Shown here: positions 1 to 5,456 of the stretch, piece after piece
Layout: every line of letters begins with the position of its first letter
Numbering within the stretch: the first letter of the stretch is position 1
Source: CAZGQY01 sp964528035
GTDB lineage: Bacteria; Pseudomonadota; Gammaproteobacteria; Methylococcales; UBA1147
NCBI GenBank assembly: GCA_964528035.1
Contig: CAZGQY010000216.1
Span: 1 to 6,631 of the forward strand
DNA length: 6,631 nt
Reading direction: 5' to 3'
Notes under the pieces: generated by a model
Seen by the model: the letters and a program-made list of their open reading frames with translations, nothing else
What the model was told of the DNA's origin: nothing
The model's database searches: none
Translations under genes and position numbers: made by a program

Positions 1-40
1 GCAACGGCACTACAGGCTAAGTGACAACTTTTTACACGTA

Positions 41-424
41 TTACGAACGGACGCTGTCATAGGAAAATTTGAAATTCCCGGACCATTCTCCGCAATCACT
101 GTCATCATACCAATAATTTTCAACGATCCAATCACCGGGATACCATTGCGAAAAGGTTTCACAGGGCTTGCCACGGCCTTCGGCAATATCTTCTTTGATC
201 CAGTCTTTCCAATAGCGGCTATCACTAAAAACGATCTTGATACCGGGCCAAAGGACCTGAATAAGACGGCGGCGACTGGTCGAGAACCGCCAGAGGTTAT
301 CAGGATCGTCATAGGCCATAGCGTGACATTCAACCCCGTACCATGGCGACTCTAAAGTTTGAATAAACCCTTCCAGCTCATCCGGTCCCGAAAACCTTCT
401 TTCAACAACATCAATAATCCCCAT
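41..424 (-). CDS. Hypothetical Trp-rich acidic protein (127 aa)
   Basis: I do not recognise this protein. The chosen start is the ATG at 424 (MGIIDVVERR); an in-frame TTG two codons upstream is the only extension. Neither start has a clear Shine-Dalgarno sequence. The product has no signal peptide or membrane segment. It carries many Trp and Tyr residues and Asp/Glu clusters toward its C-terminus (YWYDDSDCGEW), and an FSTSRRRLIQVLWPG stretch in the middle that reads like a beta-rich globular core. The composition looks like that of a real cytoplasmic protein, not a shadow frame. It lies about 130 bp downstream of higA on the same strand, so it could be a cargo gene or could be read through from the higBA promoter. 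Opposite-strand ORFs over the same DNA look less protein-like. Function is unknown. Confidence 0.6.
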   Translation of the reverse strand: MGIIDVVERRFSGPDELEGFIQTLESPWYGVECHAMAYDDPDNLWRFSTSRRRLIQVLWPGIKIVFSDSRYWKDWIKEDIAEGRGKPCETFSQWYPGDWIVENYWYDDSDCGEWSGNFKFSYDSVRS

Positions 425-551
425 AGGCAAAGGATATTACCATCAAGACCATTTCCATAAAACTTGGACCTAGGTAAATGAAGGGGAAGAAAGAAGCTAA
501 AAGTCTCTTCCAATGTGAATTCGGCCTGTGGCGGCTTTTTGGTAAGAGATG

Positions 552-857
552 TTAGACTATCTGGTACGGTTTAACATTAATTTCATCGGACTTATTCCGC
601 ATCACGCAACTGTCATACCATACTTGCATACGCAGCAAGGTATCCATTTTTACATTGAAAGCCATTTCTATCCTAAGAGCCATTTCTGGGGTGAGAGAAG
701 ATTTTTCGTTGACCAGACTGGATAGGGTGGCCCGACGTACATCCAGTGCCGCCGCCGCACCGGCAACAGATAATCCCAGCTCGTCCAGAATTTCCTCCCG
801 GATGAAGCTTCCCGGATGCGGAGGCATCATGCCTATTTTCGTTTCCGTTTCGTTCAT
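552..857 (-). CDS. higA: HigA-family antitoxin, XRE-type helix-turn-helix
   Basis: Antitoxin and autorepressor partner of the HigB toxin encoded just upstream. The family hallmark PPHPGSFIREEILDELGLS spans residues 12-30. A helix-turn-helix follows at about residues 29-51 (LSVAGAAAALDVRRATLSSLVN), and the family's C-terminal segment MDTLLRMQVWYD is at 71-82. At 101 aa it has the usual length. The start overlaps the higB stop by one base (TGATG), so translation is coupled; a GGAGG lies 10 nt before the ATG. A later Met (residue 10 or 11) is possible but less well placed. HigA dimers normally neutralise HigB and bind an operator at the operon promoter; the perfect palindrome at 1147-1169 is the obvious target. 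Family assignment is confident; activity is inferred. Confidence 0.93.
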   Translation of the reverse strand: MNETETKIGMMPPHPGSFIREEILDELGLSVAGAAAALDVRRATLSSLVNEKSSLTPEMALRIEMAFNVKMDTLLRMQVWYDSCVMRNKSDEINVKPYQIV

Positions 858-1141
858 CAGTGATAATCCTCCAAATTCAGATTGCTGATTTCTCCGTTGA
901 CCAAATCAAATGTAATACGCCAGTTCCCAGAAACTGAAATGCTCCATGTTCCGGCACGATCTCCCGAAAGCTTGTGGATACGCCAACCTGGAGGGCCCTG
1001 CACTCCATCCATGTCAGATGCGGCAATCAATACCGTAAGAATGTTACGAATCCTGTTAACGAGATCGCGCCGGATTTGCCGGGGGTCATCATCCTCAATG
1101 AAGCGTTTAAGACCACTATGGCGGACATTCCTTATTCTCAT
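857..1141 (-). CDS. higB: HigB-family mRNA interferase toxin (RelE superfamily)
   Basis: Ribosome-dependent mRNA endonuclease toxin of the HigB/RelE fold, 94 aa from the ATG at 1141. Diagnostic stretches are the N-terminal RHSGLKRFIEDDDP (residues 7-20) and the C-terminal block GWRIHKLSGDRAGTWSISV continuing SGNWRITF (52-79), followed by the typical L-x-L-EDYH end. An in-frame start at 1168 would add nine residues, but its codons run straight through the operator palindrome and put translation upstream of the expected transcript start, so I reject it. Toxin-first gene order with the antitoxin overlapping by one base is the hallmark of higBA. The only SD-like bases (AGGA) abut the ATG, and the transcript probably starts at or near it, so translation may be leaderless. 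Both toxin and antitoxin frames are intact. Confidence 0.93.
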   Translation of the reverse strand: MRIRNVRHSGLKRFIEDDDPRQIRRDLVNRIRNILTVLIAASDMDGVQGPPGWRIHKLSGDRAGTWSISVSGNWRITFDLVNGEISNLNLEDYH

Positions 1142-1146
1142 TCCTA

Positions 1147-1176
1147 AGTGTACGGTGTGACCGTACACTCTGTCAA
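1147..1176 (-). promoter_or_regulatory. higBA promoter with overlapping palindromic operator
   Basis: Read on the minus strand, a perfect TTGACA -35 box (1171-1176) is followed after 18 nt by TACACT (1147-1152) as -10. A perfect inverted repeat with 10-bp arms AGTGTACGGT and ACCGTACACT around a 3-nt centre (1147-1169) fills the spacer and the -10 box. A HigA dimer bound there would block RNA polymerase, giving autoregulation. Only five bases separate the -10 box from the higB ATG, which puts the predicted +1 at about the start codon. Confidence 0.8.
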
Positions 1177-1224
1177 GAACAAATAATCACCCCCTCATTC
1201 TGAAGGAATTCGCTACACTCACTA

Positions 1225-1258
1225 GTTTTTAAATGCCTCCGGCGGGAATATTTAAAAC
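1225..1258. repeat. Interspersed GCCTCCGGCGGG-type motif with flanking AT-rich inverted repeat
   Basis: A GC-rich core GCCTCCGGCGGGAATATTT (1235-1253) sits in AT-rich DNA and is framed by GTTTTTAAAT and ATTTAAAAC, an inverted repeat with one bulge. From memory, close variants of this core recur between genes in many alphaproteobacteria. There is a single copy in this window, so its repeat status cannot be shown here. Function unknown. Confidence 0.4.
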
Positions 1259-1294
1259 AACGGTGATGATTAACCAATACAATCTTCACCTGAT

Positions 1295-1619
1295 TTATGA
1301 CATATGGGCAAGTAGAGGCGAGGCGTTAATTACTTCCCAAAACAAATAACTAACGGCGGGGTTGCTGGGTGTGAAAAAAACAACTGCGCCAGTATTGGCG
1401 CAGGACTTCAAGTCTTTCTCGGTAATGGTCATTATCACATCGCTGCAAAATGGAACCCTTTTGACACAGCTCATTAATCGCAAACACAACATGTAGTGTC
1501 TCCGAAAAACGACCATTTTTGGGAGAGTGAAAGGAAAGATTTTTCTGTTTATCACGCAAAATCGGTACGTTAACCAGATAGAAAAACCAAGCCACAAGAT
1601 CGTCATTCCAAGATTTCAT
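1295..1619 (-). pseudogene. Possible hypothetical gene interrupted at a T7 tract
   Basis: Two overlapping minus-strand frames look partly protein-like. Frame A starts with the ATG at 1619 (MKSWNDDLVAWFFYLVNVP) and stops at 1350 after 89 aa. Frame B stays open to 1295 and ends TPSNPAVSYLFWEV then INASPLLAHMS. A homopolymer of seven T on the minus strand (A7 at 1374-1380) lies where the frames can be joined: one T fewer would fuse the frame-A N-terminus to the frame-B C-terminus and give 107 aa. I do not recognise either part. An in-frame TGA directly precedes the ATG and the ribosome site is weak (GGGT). Options are a slippage-broken gene, a sequencing error in the homopolymer, programmed slippage, or no gene at all. 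Confidence is low. Confidence 0.3.
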
Positions 1620-1760
1620 TCAACCCGTCACAACATAACCTTGTCTGTGAGGTTAACCCTACATCATTGTTATTTATTCATATAAAAAAATTTTACATAT
1701 CTGACATGATCAAACTAGCCAGCCTATATAACCATTTGTAAATACGAATAAAATCAATAA

Positions 1761-1776
1761 TAGCACGGTAATTGCT
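1761..1776 (+). promoter_or_regulatory. Candidate sigma-54 (RpoN) promoter for the PEP-CTERM operon
   Basis: TAGCACGGTAATTGCT matches the -24/-12 consensus TGGCACG-N4-TTGCW at every specified base except the first G of the -24 GG pair (A here), with correct spacing. Predicted +1 is near 1787, giving a leader of about 125 nt before the ATG at 1913. PEP-CTERM genes in other proteobacteria are reported to depend on RpoN with the PrsK/PrsR two-component system, which fits. I did not find a convincing enhancer or IHF site upstream. Confidence 0.55.
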
Positions 1777-1823
1777 TTATTTTCGATGTGTGAATAAGTA
1801 AACGGCAGGGACCAGAATCAACC

Positions 1824-1843
1824 ACGTATTTGTGGAAATACGT
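1824..1843 (+). other. Leader hairpin upstream of the metzincin gene
   Basis: Perfect 8-bp inverted repeat ACGTATTT / AAATACGT with a GTGG loop, inside the predicted 5' leader and about 70 nt before the start codon. It lacks a U-tract and so is not a terminator. It may be a DNA operator or an mRNA-stability hairpin; the sequence alone does not decide. Confidence 0.4.
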
Positions 1844-1912
1844 CCTTTGAACAAGTTTTCCAGAGTATTCATACACAAAAAAAATAATTCAAATATTACC
1901 GGAGTACAATCC

Positions 1913-3154
1913 ATGAAAAAGTTTTTTACATTAATCCTATCTGCAGCCGGAATAGTAGTAACGTCTACTTTGGCGCAAGCTGTTACAATAGATAAGTTCC
2001 TTCTGATCCAGCCGATCCAAGTCTGTGATAACGCAGGGGCAAATTGTGCCAGTGCTCCTCTTTCTAAGGCCAAGACCGAAGCAATTTACGAACAGGCAGG
2101 AGTAGCAGCGATTTATTTGCCAACCACAATGCTAAACAATTCTTCGTTGCAGACCGTAAACTCAGTGACTGACGTTAACAAGGTCGGCAATGGGCAATCA
2201 ACTAACGCAAACACTGTAAATGTCTGGTTCGTTGACTCGCTTAATTCCGCGCCTAACACGACCCTTTTTGGTGAAGCTTATCTAGGTGGAAATGGTGCGG
2301 TGATCAATTCATCCGCAGTGGATGCCTCTAATAGAACGGATACAGTGGCCCACGAAATTGGGCACAACCTTGGGCTAGATCACAATACTTTCGGAGCGGG
2401 CGGGTCCAATAACGTTTTAACTGCAGGCTCGGCTCGTAATGCTCCGGCCATGCAATTGACGCAGATGCAGATTGATAAGCTGCGCACCAGTACATTCACT
2501 CAAAATACTCCAGAAGTAACGGTCGATCTTCGGGGGTCGACACCCTTCCAAACTAACAATTTCTTCGACGTGAGTTTTGACAATGGTCCGACGGGGATAA
2601 GCCTGACAAAATTTACGATCGATCTATCTCCTGCAAATGCATTCTTTGATCCAACCGATTCCCCACCAGGCGTTTCTGGGAGTGGGTTAGCTACAAGTGG
2701 ACTGAATGGGATTGGTCTTGGCGATATCACCTTTAGCGGCTTAACCGACGGGAGCCAAAATCTTACAGTCAACTTTACTCCGAGCACTTTCACCGTTGGC
2801 GATTCATTTGCTTTCGGGTCTGACATTGATTTATTCAGTGCGATAGACTTTTTTGGTGCCACACCTACCGAACTTGTCGGAATAAAATTTGGGTTCGAGT
2901 TTGATATAGGGTTAGCATTAGAAACGGTGTTAGATTCTGATCTGGTCACTGGATCTCTCGATGTAACGGATATCAATGCGTTTTTTGGCAACCCGATTCC
3001 GTTCGGTCCACAAGTAGCACCAGGGCAACTACCGCCTGGTAGCACACTGCCCGTGGCAAGCACTCCAATTAATATCAATACAGTACCGGAGCCAGCCATG
3101 GTATGGATGCTAATAAGTGGTTTTGGTATGTTATTTATAAGACGTGTTTCGTAG
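1913..3154 (+). CDS. Secreted metzincin-type zinc metalloprotease with PEP-CTERM sorting signal
   Basis: 413 aa. A Sec signal peptide covers residues 1-23 (MKKFFTLILSAAG..., ending TLAQA). The N-terminal half carries the extended zinc motif HEIGHNLGLDH at 147-157: His147, His151 and His157 would bind zinc and Glu148 would be the general base, as in metzincins. The segment after it (NNVLTAGSARN, 166-176) sits where a Met-turn is expected but has Leu169 in place of Met. Residues about 200-380 look like a Gly/Asn/Phe-rich beta domain. The C-terminus is a PEP-CTERM signal: VPEP at 391-394, a hydrophobic helix, then IRRVS. Exosortase normally cleaves here during export linked to exopolysaccharide; no exosortase gene lies in this window. 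The start at 1913 is chosen for GGAG 8 nt upstream and the signal peptide; an in-frame GTG at 1832 would bury the signal. The substrate is unknown. Confidence 0.88.
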   Translation: MKKFFTLILSAAGIVVTSTLAQAVTIDKFLLIQPIQVCDNAGANCASAPLSKAKTEAIYEQAGVAAIYLPTTMLNNSSLQTVNSVTDVNKVGNGQSTNANTVNVWFVDSLNSAPNTTLFGEAYLGGNGAVINSSAVDASNRTDTVAHEIGHNLGLDHNTFGAGGSNNVLTAGSARNAPAMQLTQMQIDKLRTSTFTQNTPEVTVDLRGSTPFQTNNFFDVSFDNGPTGISLTKFTIDLSPANAFFDPTDSPPGVSGSGLATSGLNGIGLGDITFSGLTDGSQNLTVNFTPSTFTVGDSFAFGSDIDLFSAIDFFGATPTELVGIKFGFEFDIGLALETVLDSDLVTGSLDVTDINAFFGNPIPFGPQVAPGQLPPGSTLPVASTPININTVPEPAMVWMLISGFGMLFIRRVS

Positions 3155-3170
3155 ATGTAGTACAGATATT

Positions 3171-3737
3171 ATGATGAGAATTGATCTAATCTGCTGGTTA
3201 GCATTGTTATTGGGACTGGGTGATACACAGAACGTAATGGCTAGAGACGAGATTGCACTCCCACCAATCCAACGAAGTATAACGTCGGAAAATGGTGAAT
3301 TCGAGTTAATTATCACACGACCGGAGCGCCTTGTTCCAGACATGTTTCCAAAAGCGGTACTATATCGGATAGTACCGAATAGCGAACGTACCAAAGTTTG
3401 GGATAAGACGCTCAATATCTATATCGGCCCACGATTTGCTGTAGTTAGCAATGCGGGTATAGTTGTTCTCCTCGATGAGTGGCTGCGCAAAGTGGTTACT
3501 GATTATGCCATACAGGTGTATGGACTAGATGGTAGTCTTGCCTATAACTACAAATTGGAGAAAATCATACCGATCACTGGTCTGAACTGGCCTGAAATCG
3601 CAGAGACCGCAAAATATGGTGCTTGGATTTCTACAGCACCAGCGTTACTGGATTCGAATATTATCAGCTTCGAAGTTGGTGGTATCCCCCTCATACTCCG
3701 AATTGATCAGGCAGTACTAGAGGTGCAAGAGGATTAA
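3171..3737 (+). CDS. Exported hypothetical protein, partner of the PEP-CTERM protease
   Basis: 188 aa from the ATG at 3171, 16 bp after the protease stop and on the same strand, hence probably cotranscribed. Residues 1-24 form a signal peptide (MMRIDLICWLALLLG..., likely cleavage after NVMA), so the mature protein would act in the periplasm or outside. The mature part reads as a beta-rich repeat domain: NGEFELIITRPERLVPD, then IGPRFAVVSNAGIVVLLDEW, then YAIQVYGLDGSLAYNY. This style of 'GPRFAVVSNDG..VVLLDEW' sequence occurs in uncharacterised secreted proteins; I know no function for it. It has no PEP-CTERM tail or other anchor of its own. A GTG at 3144 in the same frame would add nine residues ahead of the signal peptide and overlap the protease gene. 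Neither start has a good SD, so coupling to the upstream gene is likely. Confidence 0.75.
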   Translation: MMRIDLICWLALLLGLGDTQNVMARDEIALPPIQRSITSENGEFELIITRPERLVPDMFPKAVLYRIVPNSERTKVWDKTLNIYIGPRFAVVSNAGIVVLLDEWLRKVVTDYAIQVYGLDGSLAYNYKLEKIIPITGLNWPEIAETAKYGAWISTAPALLDSNIISFEVGGIPLILRIDQAVLEVQED

Positions 3738-3828
3738 ATTGGTATTTTCGACGATGAAAACTTACCTATTCAGGCTACAGAACAATTCCTAAAAACGTTC
3801 GTTTTTCGGAGATGTAACCCGAACCACC

Positions 3829-3854
3829 AAAAAGGCCGCAAAAGCGGCCTTTTT
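3829..3854 (+). terminator. Strong intrinsic terminator after the PEP-CTERM operon
   Basis: Perfect 11-bp stem AAAAAGGCCGC / GCGGCCTTTTT with an AAAA tetraloop, ending in five T. It lies 92 bp after the stop of the exported protein gene. The A-tract on the left arm would also let it work on the minus strand. A smaller AT-rich inverted repeat (AAAAACG / CGTTTTT, 3791-3806) lies just before it. Confidence 0.9.
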
Positions 3855-3904
3855 ATATCTTAAAACTGTCTCTCGAAACTTCGCACCCAATTTCCTTCCA
3901 AAAT

Positions 3905-3932
3905 CGTTGCAAAAGGGACCCCTTTTGCAACG
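3905..3932. repeat. 28-bp perfect palindrome upstream of the HEPN-like gene
   Basis: 13-bp arms CGTTGCAAAAGGG and CCCTTTTGCAACG are separated by two bases; the site can equally be read as 11-bp arms around a GGACCC centre. It ends 40 bp before the ATG at 3973 and just before a TATACT (3935-3940) that could be a -10 box. That placement fits an operator for the HEPN-like gene. Its arms do not resemble those of the sites at 5070 and 5756. A terminator role is unlikely because no T-run follows. Confidence 0.6.
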
Positions 3933-3972
3933 GTTATACTGATACTGGTTAGTAACTTGTGAGGTTCCTAGT

Positions 3973-4518
3973 ATGGATTTTCAAATGTTAGATAATAAAT
4001 TGGGACATCTTGAAACCAATTTCATCATTGGCTTTAAGGCAGCAGCATTCCTAGCAAGGAATCACGAATGCTTGTTGTCAACTCCTGTCACTATTGATTC
4101 AACTACTATTGATGGGACTGGTCTTGCACAATTCTTATCGAATGAAAGTAACAAAGCTGTATCAGTCGATGAATTTAGCAAAGCCCATGTTCGAACGTTA
4201 ATTAGGGAGTCCATAGAAACAATTACTAACTATGCGAATAGCACTAATCAATACAGTAAACTGGAATTCGATGACACATTTAACTTTGCGCGAATAATCA
4301 GAAACTCTTTCGCACACGACTATGTGTTATCACTGACCAGTTTTTATAAAAAAATATTGGCGAATCGTGACATTGAGTGGAATGGTAAGGCAATATCGTT
4401 AAATATGGATGGAGATAGTCTGGAGAAGACCTTCTTTAGATACAAAGATGCTATCGATCTTTTCCATGATCTTCGAAAGCTATGCCGCAGTACATTCAAA
4501 ACTAATTCCACATCCTAG
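3973..4518 (+). CDS. HEPN-like protein with RX4HXY motif
   Basis: 181 aa, no signal peptide or membrane helix, mostly predicted helical. Residues 110-117 read RNSFAHDY, which is the RX4HXY motif of HEPN ribonucleases such as HepT, where Arg and His form the RNA-cutting site and the Tyr can be AMPylated by the partner MntA. No MntA-like nucleotidyltransferase and no obvious antitoxin lies beside it, so it may be an orphan, may be controlled through the upstream palindrome, or may be a HEPN protein with a non-toxin role. The rest (ETNFIIGFKAAAFLARN, LIRESIETITNYA) I cannot place in a named family. The start is well supported by GAGG 8 nt upstream. Composition is clearly more AT-rich than the convergent recombinase gene, whose 3' end it overlaps by 17 nt, suggesting a separate origin. 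Confidence 0.7.
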   Translation: MDFQMLDNKLGHLETNFIIGFKAAAFLARNHECLLSTPVTIDSTTIDGTGLAQFLSNESNKAVSVDEFSKAHVRTLIRESIETITNYANSTNQYSKLEFDDTFNFARIIRNSFAHDYVLSLTSFYKKILANRDIEWNGKAISLNMDGDSLEKTFFRYKDAIDLFHDLRKLCRSTFKTNSTS

Positions 4519-5089
4519 CAGCAAGCTCTCGCTCCTCCGCTCCGACAGCATCCATATAGATGGTGGTGGTTTCAAGGTAACGGTGTCCCAGCCATTTTTG
4601 CACAAGGCGGGGGTTGCGGGTATCGGTGGCCGCTTTCACCCCGAAGCCATGGCGCAGGCCTTTAGGCGTAGCGTGAGGGCCGGTAATGCCTGCTTTTTCC
4701 ATCATATTACAAATATGCTTCGTGGCTTGCGTCCGGCCCCAGTTCCAGAGTGTATTTTTCTTCCCACCATTTTTGGACTTCTGAGCTTTACGGATGCGGT
4801 GAACAAGATCCAAAGCATCCAGAACACTGTCCGGAACCGGCACGGCTCTGTAGGCTGTTCTCTCGCGCTGTTTGAGGGTGCGAAAAACGATGGATTTTTC
4901 GGAGAGGTCGATTTTATCCGCCGTGAGTTCCAGAGCTTCGCTAATCCTGCAACCCGTATAGGCCATAACAAGGCACAGGGTCCGCACTTCGCCGCGTTCG
5001 TGGGAATTGGCGGAAGCTAAAAATCGGTCCCGCTCTTCACAGGTCAGATATTTGCGTTTTCCATCAATAGTAAACAGTTCATTAGACAT
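4502..5089 (-). CDS. Short tyrosine recombinase (catalytic domain only)
   Basis: 195 aa, which is about the size of FimB/FimE and much shorter than XerC/XerD (about 300 aa). It lacks the N-terminal SAM-like core-binding domain. Catalytic residues are visible: Arg48 in TGCRISEALEL, a likely beta-hairpin Lys73 (RTLKQRERTAY), Arg146 in TPKGLRHGFG, His169 in WLGHRYLETTT and the nucleophile Tyr178 in TTIYMD. The usual HxxR is KxxR here (Lys143). The enzyme should break and rejoin DNA through a 3'-phosphotyrosine at short inverted core sites. Its start codon lies inside a 28-bp 11-6-11 repeat (5070-5097) and a related site lies beyond parE, so it may act on, and be repressed through, those sites. 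It is divergent from parDE. There is no strong SD before the ATG. Confidence 0.9.
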   Translation of the reverse strand: MSNELFTIDGKRKYLTCEERDRFLASANSHERGEVRTLCLVMAYTGCRISEALELTADKIDLSEKSIVFRTLKQRERTAYRAVPVPDSVLDALDLVHRIRKAQKSKNGGKKNTLWNWGRTQATKHICNMMEKAGITGPHATPKGLRHGFGVKAATDTRNPRLVQKWLGHRYLETTTIYMDAVGAEERELAARMWN

Positions 5090-5097
5090 CTGTTCAC
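5070..5097. repeat. Candidate recombinase core site 1 (imperfect 11-6-11 repeat)
   Basis: Arms GTAAACAGTTC and CATCTGTTCAC flank a 6-bp centre ATTAGA. Aligned without gaps to the site at 5756-5783 it matches 9/11, 3/6 and 9/11 (21 of 28). It covers the recombinase start codon (5087-5089), so the 5' coding bases double as the site. Binding by the recombinase here would also block its own expression. Function is inferred from geometry only. Confidence 0.5.
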
Positions 5098-5138
5098 TTT
5101 ATCAAAGATTTGCCCTTAACCAAAGAGCAAGATTTTTC

Positions 5139-5174
5139 TTGGTATAATTACCAATATATGATAATAATTGGTAA
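5139..5174 (+). promoter_or_regulatory. parDE promoter/operator with TTGGTA half-sites
   Basis: TTGGTA-TAAT-TACCAA (5139-5154) is a perfect palindrome that contains a consensus TATAAT (5143-5148). A third half-site TTGGTA follows at 5168-5173, so TTACCAA and TTGGTAA also form a wider inverted pair. Arrays of short half-sites over the promoter are typical operators for ribbon-helix-helix ParD proteins, giving autorepression. No good -35 box stands at the right distance from TATAAT; GATAAT at 5160-5165 is an alternative -10. Confidence 0.65.
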
Positions 5175-5195
5175 ACAGCATGGAAGGTTAAGCGC

Positions 5196-5456
5196 ATGGC
5201 AAAAAATACCAGCATCTCATTAGGAGATCATTTAGAAGGCTTCATCAATGAACAAATCGTGCAGGGAAGATATGGATCGGTCAGCGAAGTTGTCCGGGCA
5301 AGTCTTCGTTTGCTCGAAGAGCATGAACAAAAAATAAAAGCCCTGCGCCAAGCCCTGATCGAGGGCGAGGAAAGCGGAGATGACGGACCTTTGGACATGG
5401 AGGAAATCCGCCGGGAAGCCAAGCAGGAAGCGGGGTTAATACCCAAGGATGCTTAA
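5196..5456 (+). CDS. parD: ParD-family antitoxin (ribbon-helix-helix)
   Basis: 86 aa, the usual ParD length. The N-terminal ribbon-helix-helix is clear: beta strand NTSISLGDH (residues 4-12), helix LEGFINEQIVQGRYGS, then SVSEVVRASLRLLEEHE (28-44). An acidic, likely disordered C-terminus (EGEESGDDGPLDMEE, then IRREAKQEAG) is the part that wraps the toxin. It binds ParE and represses its own operon through the half-sites upstream. GGAAGG sits 8 nt before the ATG. The gene overlaps parE by 8 nt, coupling their translation. Both genes lie between two 28-bp recombinase-type sites, with recombinase transcription pointing away. Assignment rests on strong family resemblance. Confidence 0.95.
   Translation: MAKNTSISLGDHLEGFINEQIVQGRYGSVSEVVRASLRLLEEHEQKIKALRQALIEGEESGDDGPLDMEEIRREAKQEAGLIPKDA

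Noticed and set aside
655..1160. Plus-strand ORFs opposite higBA
   Set aside because: They are antisense to two clearly recognisable family members and have no start signals of their own.
1142..1168. Earlier start for higB at 1168
   Set aside because: The added codons lie inside the promoter and operator, and the family N-terminus matches the start at 1141.
1832..1912. Upstream GTG start that lengthens the PEP-CTERM protein to 440 aa
   Set aside because: It would place 27 polar residues before a clear signal peptide, and it falls in the leader hairpin; ATG 1913 has a good SD.
2500..3099. 199-aa minus-strand ORF inside the metzincin gene
   Set aside because: It is antisense to a gene with signal peptide, zinc motif and sorting signal; the Pro/Ser-rich product looks like a shadow.
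4409..5020. 203-aa plus-strand ORF opposite the recombinase
   Set aside because: It overlaps both the HEPN-like 3' end and the recombinase, whose catalytic motifs prove the other strand is coding.
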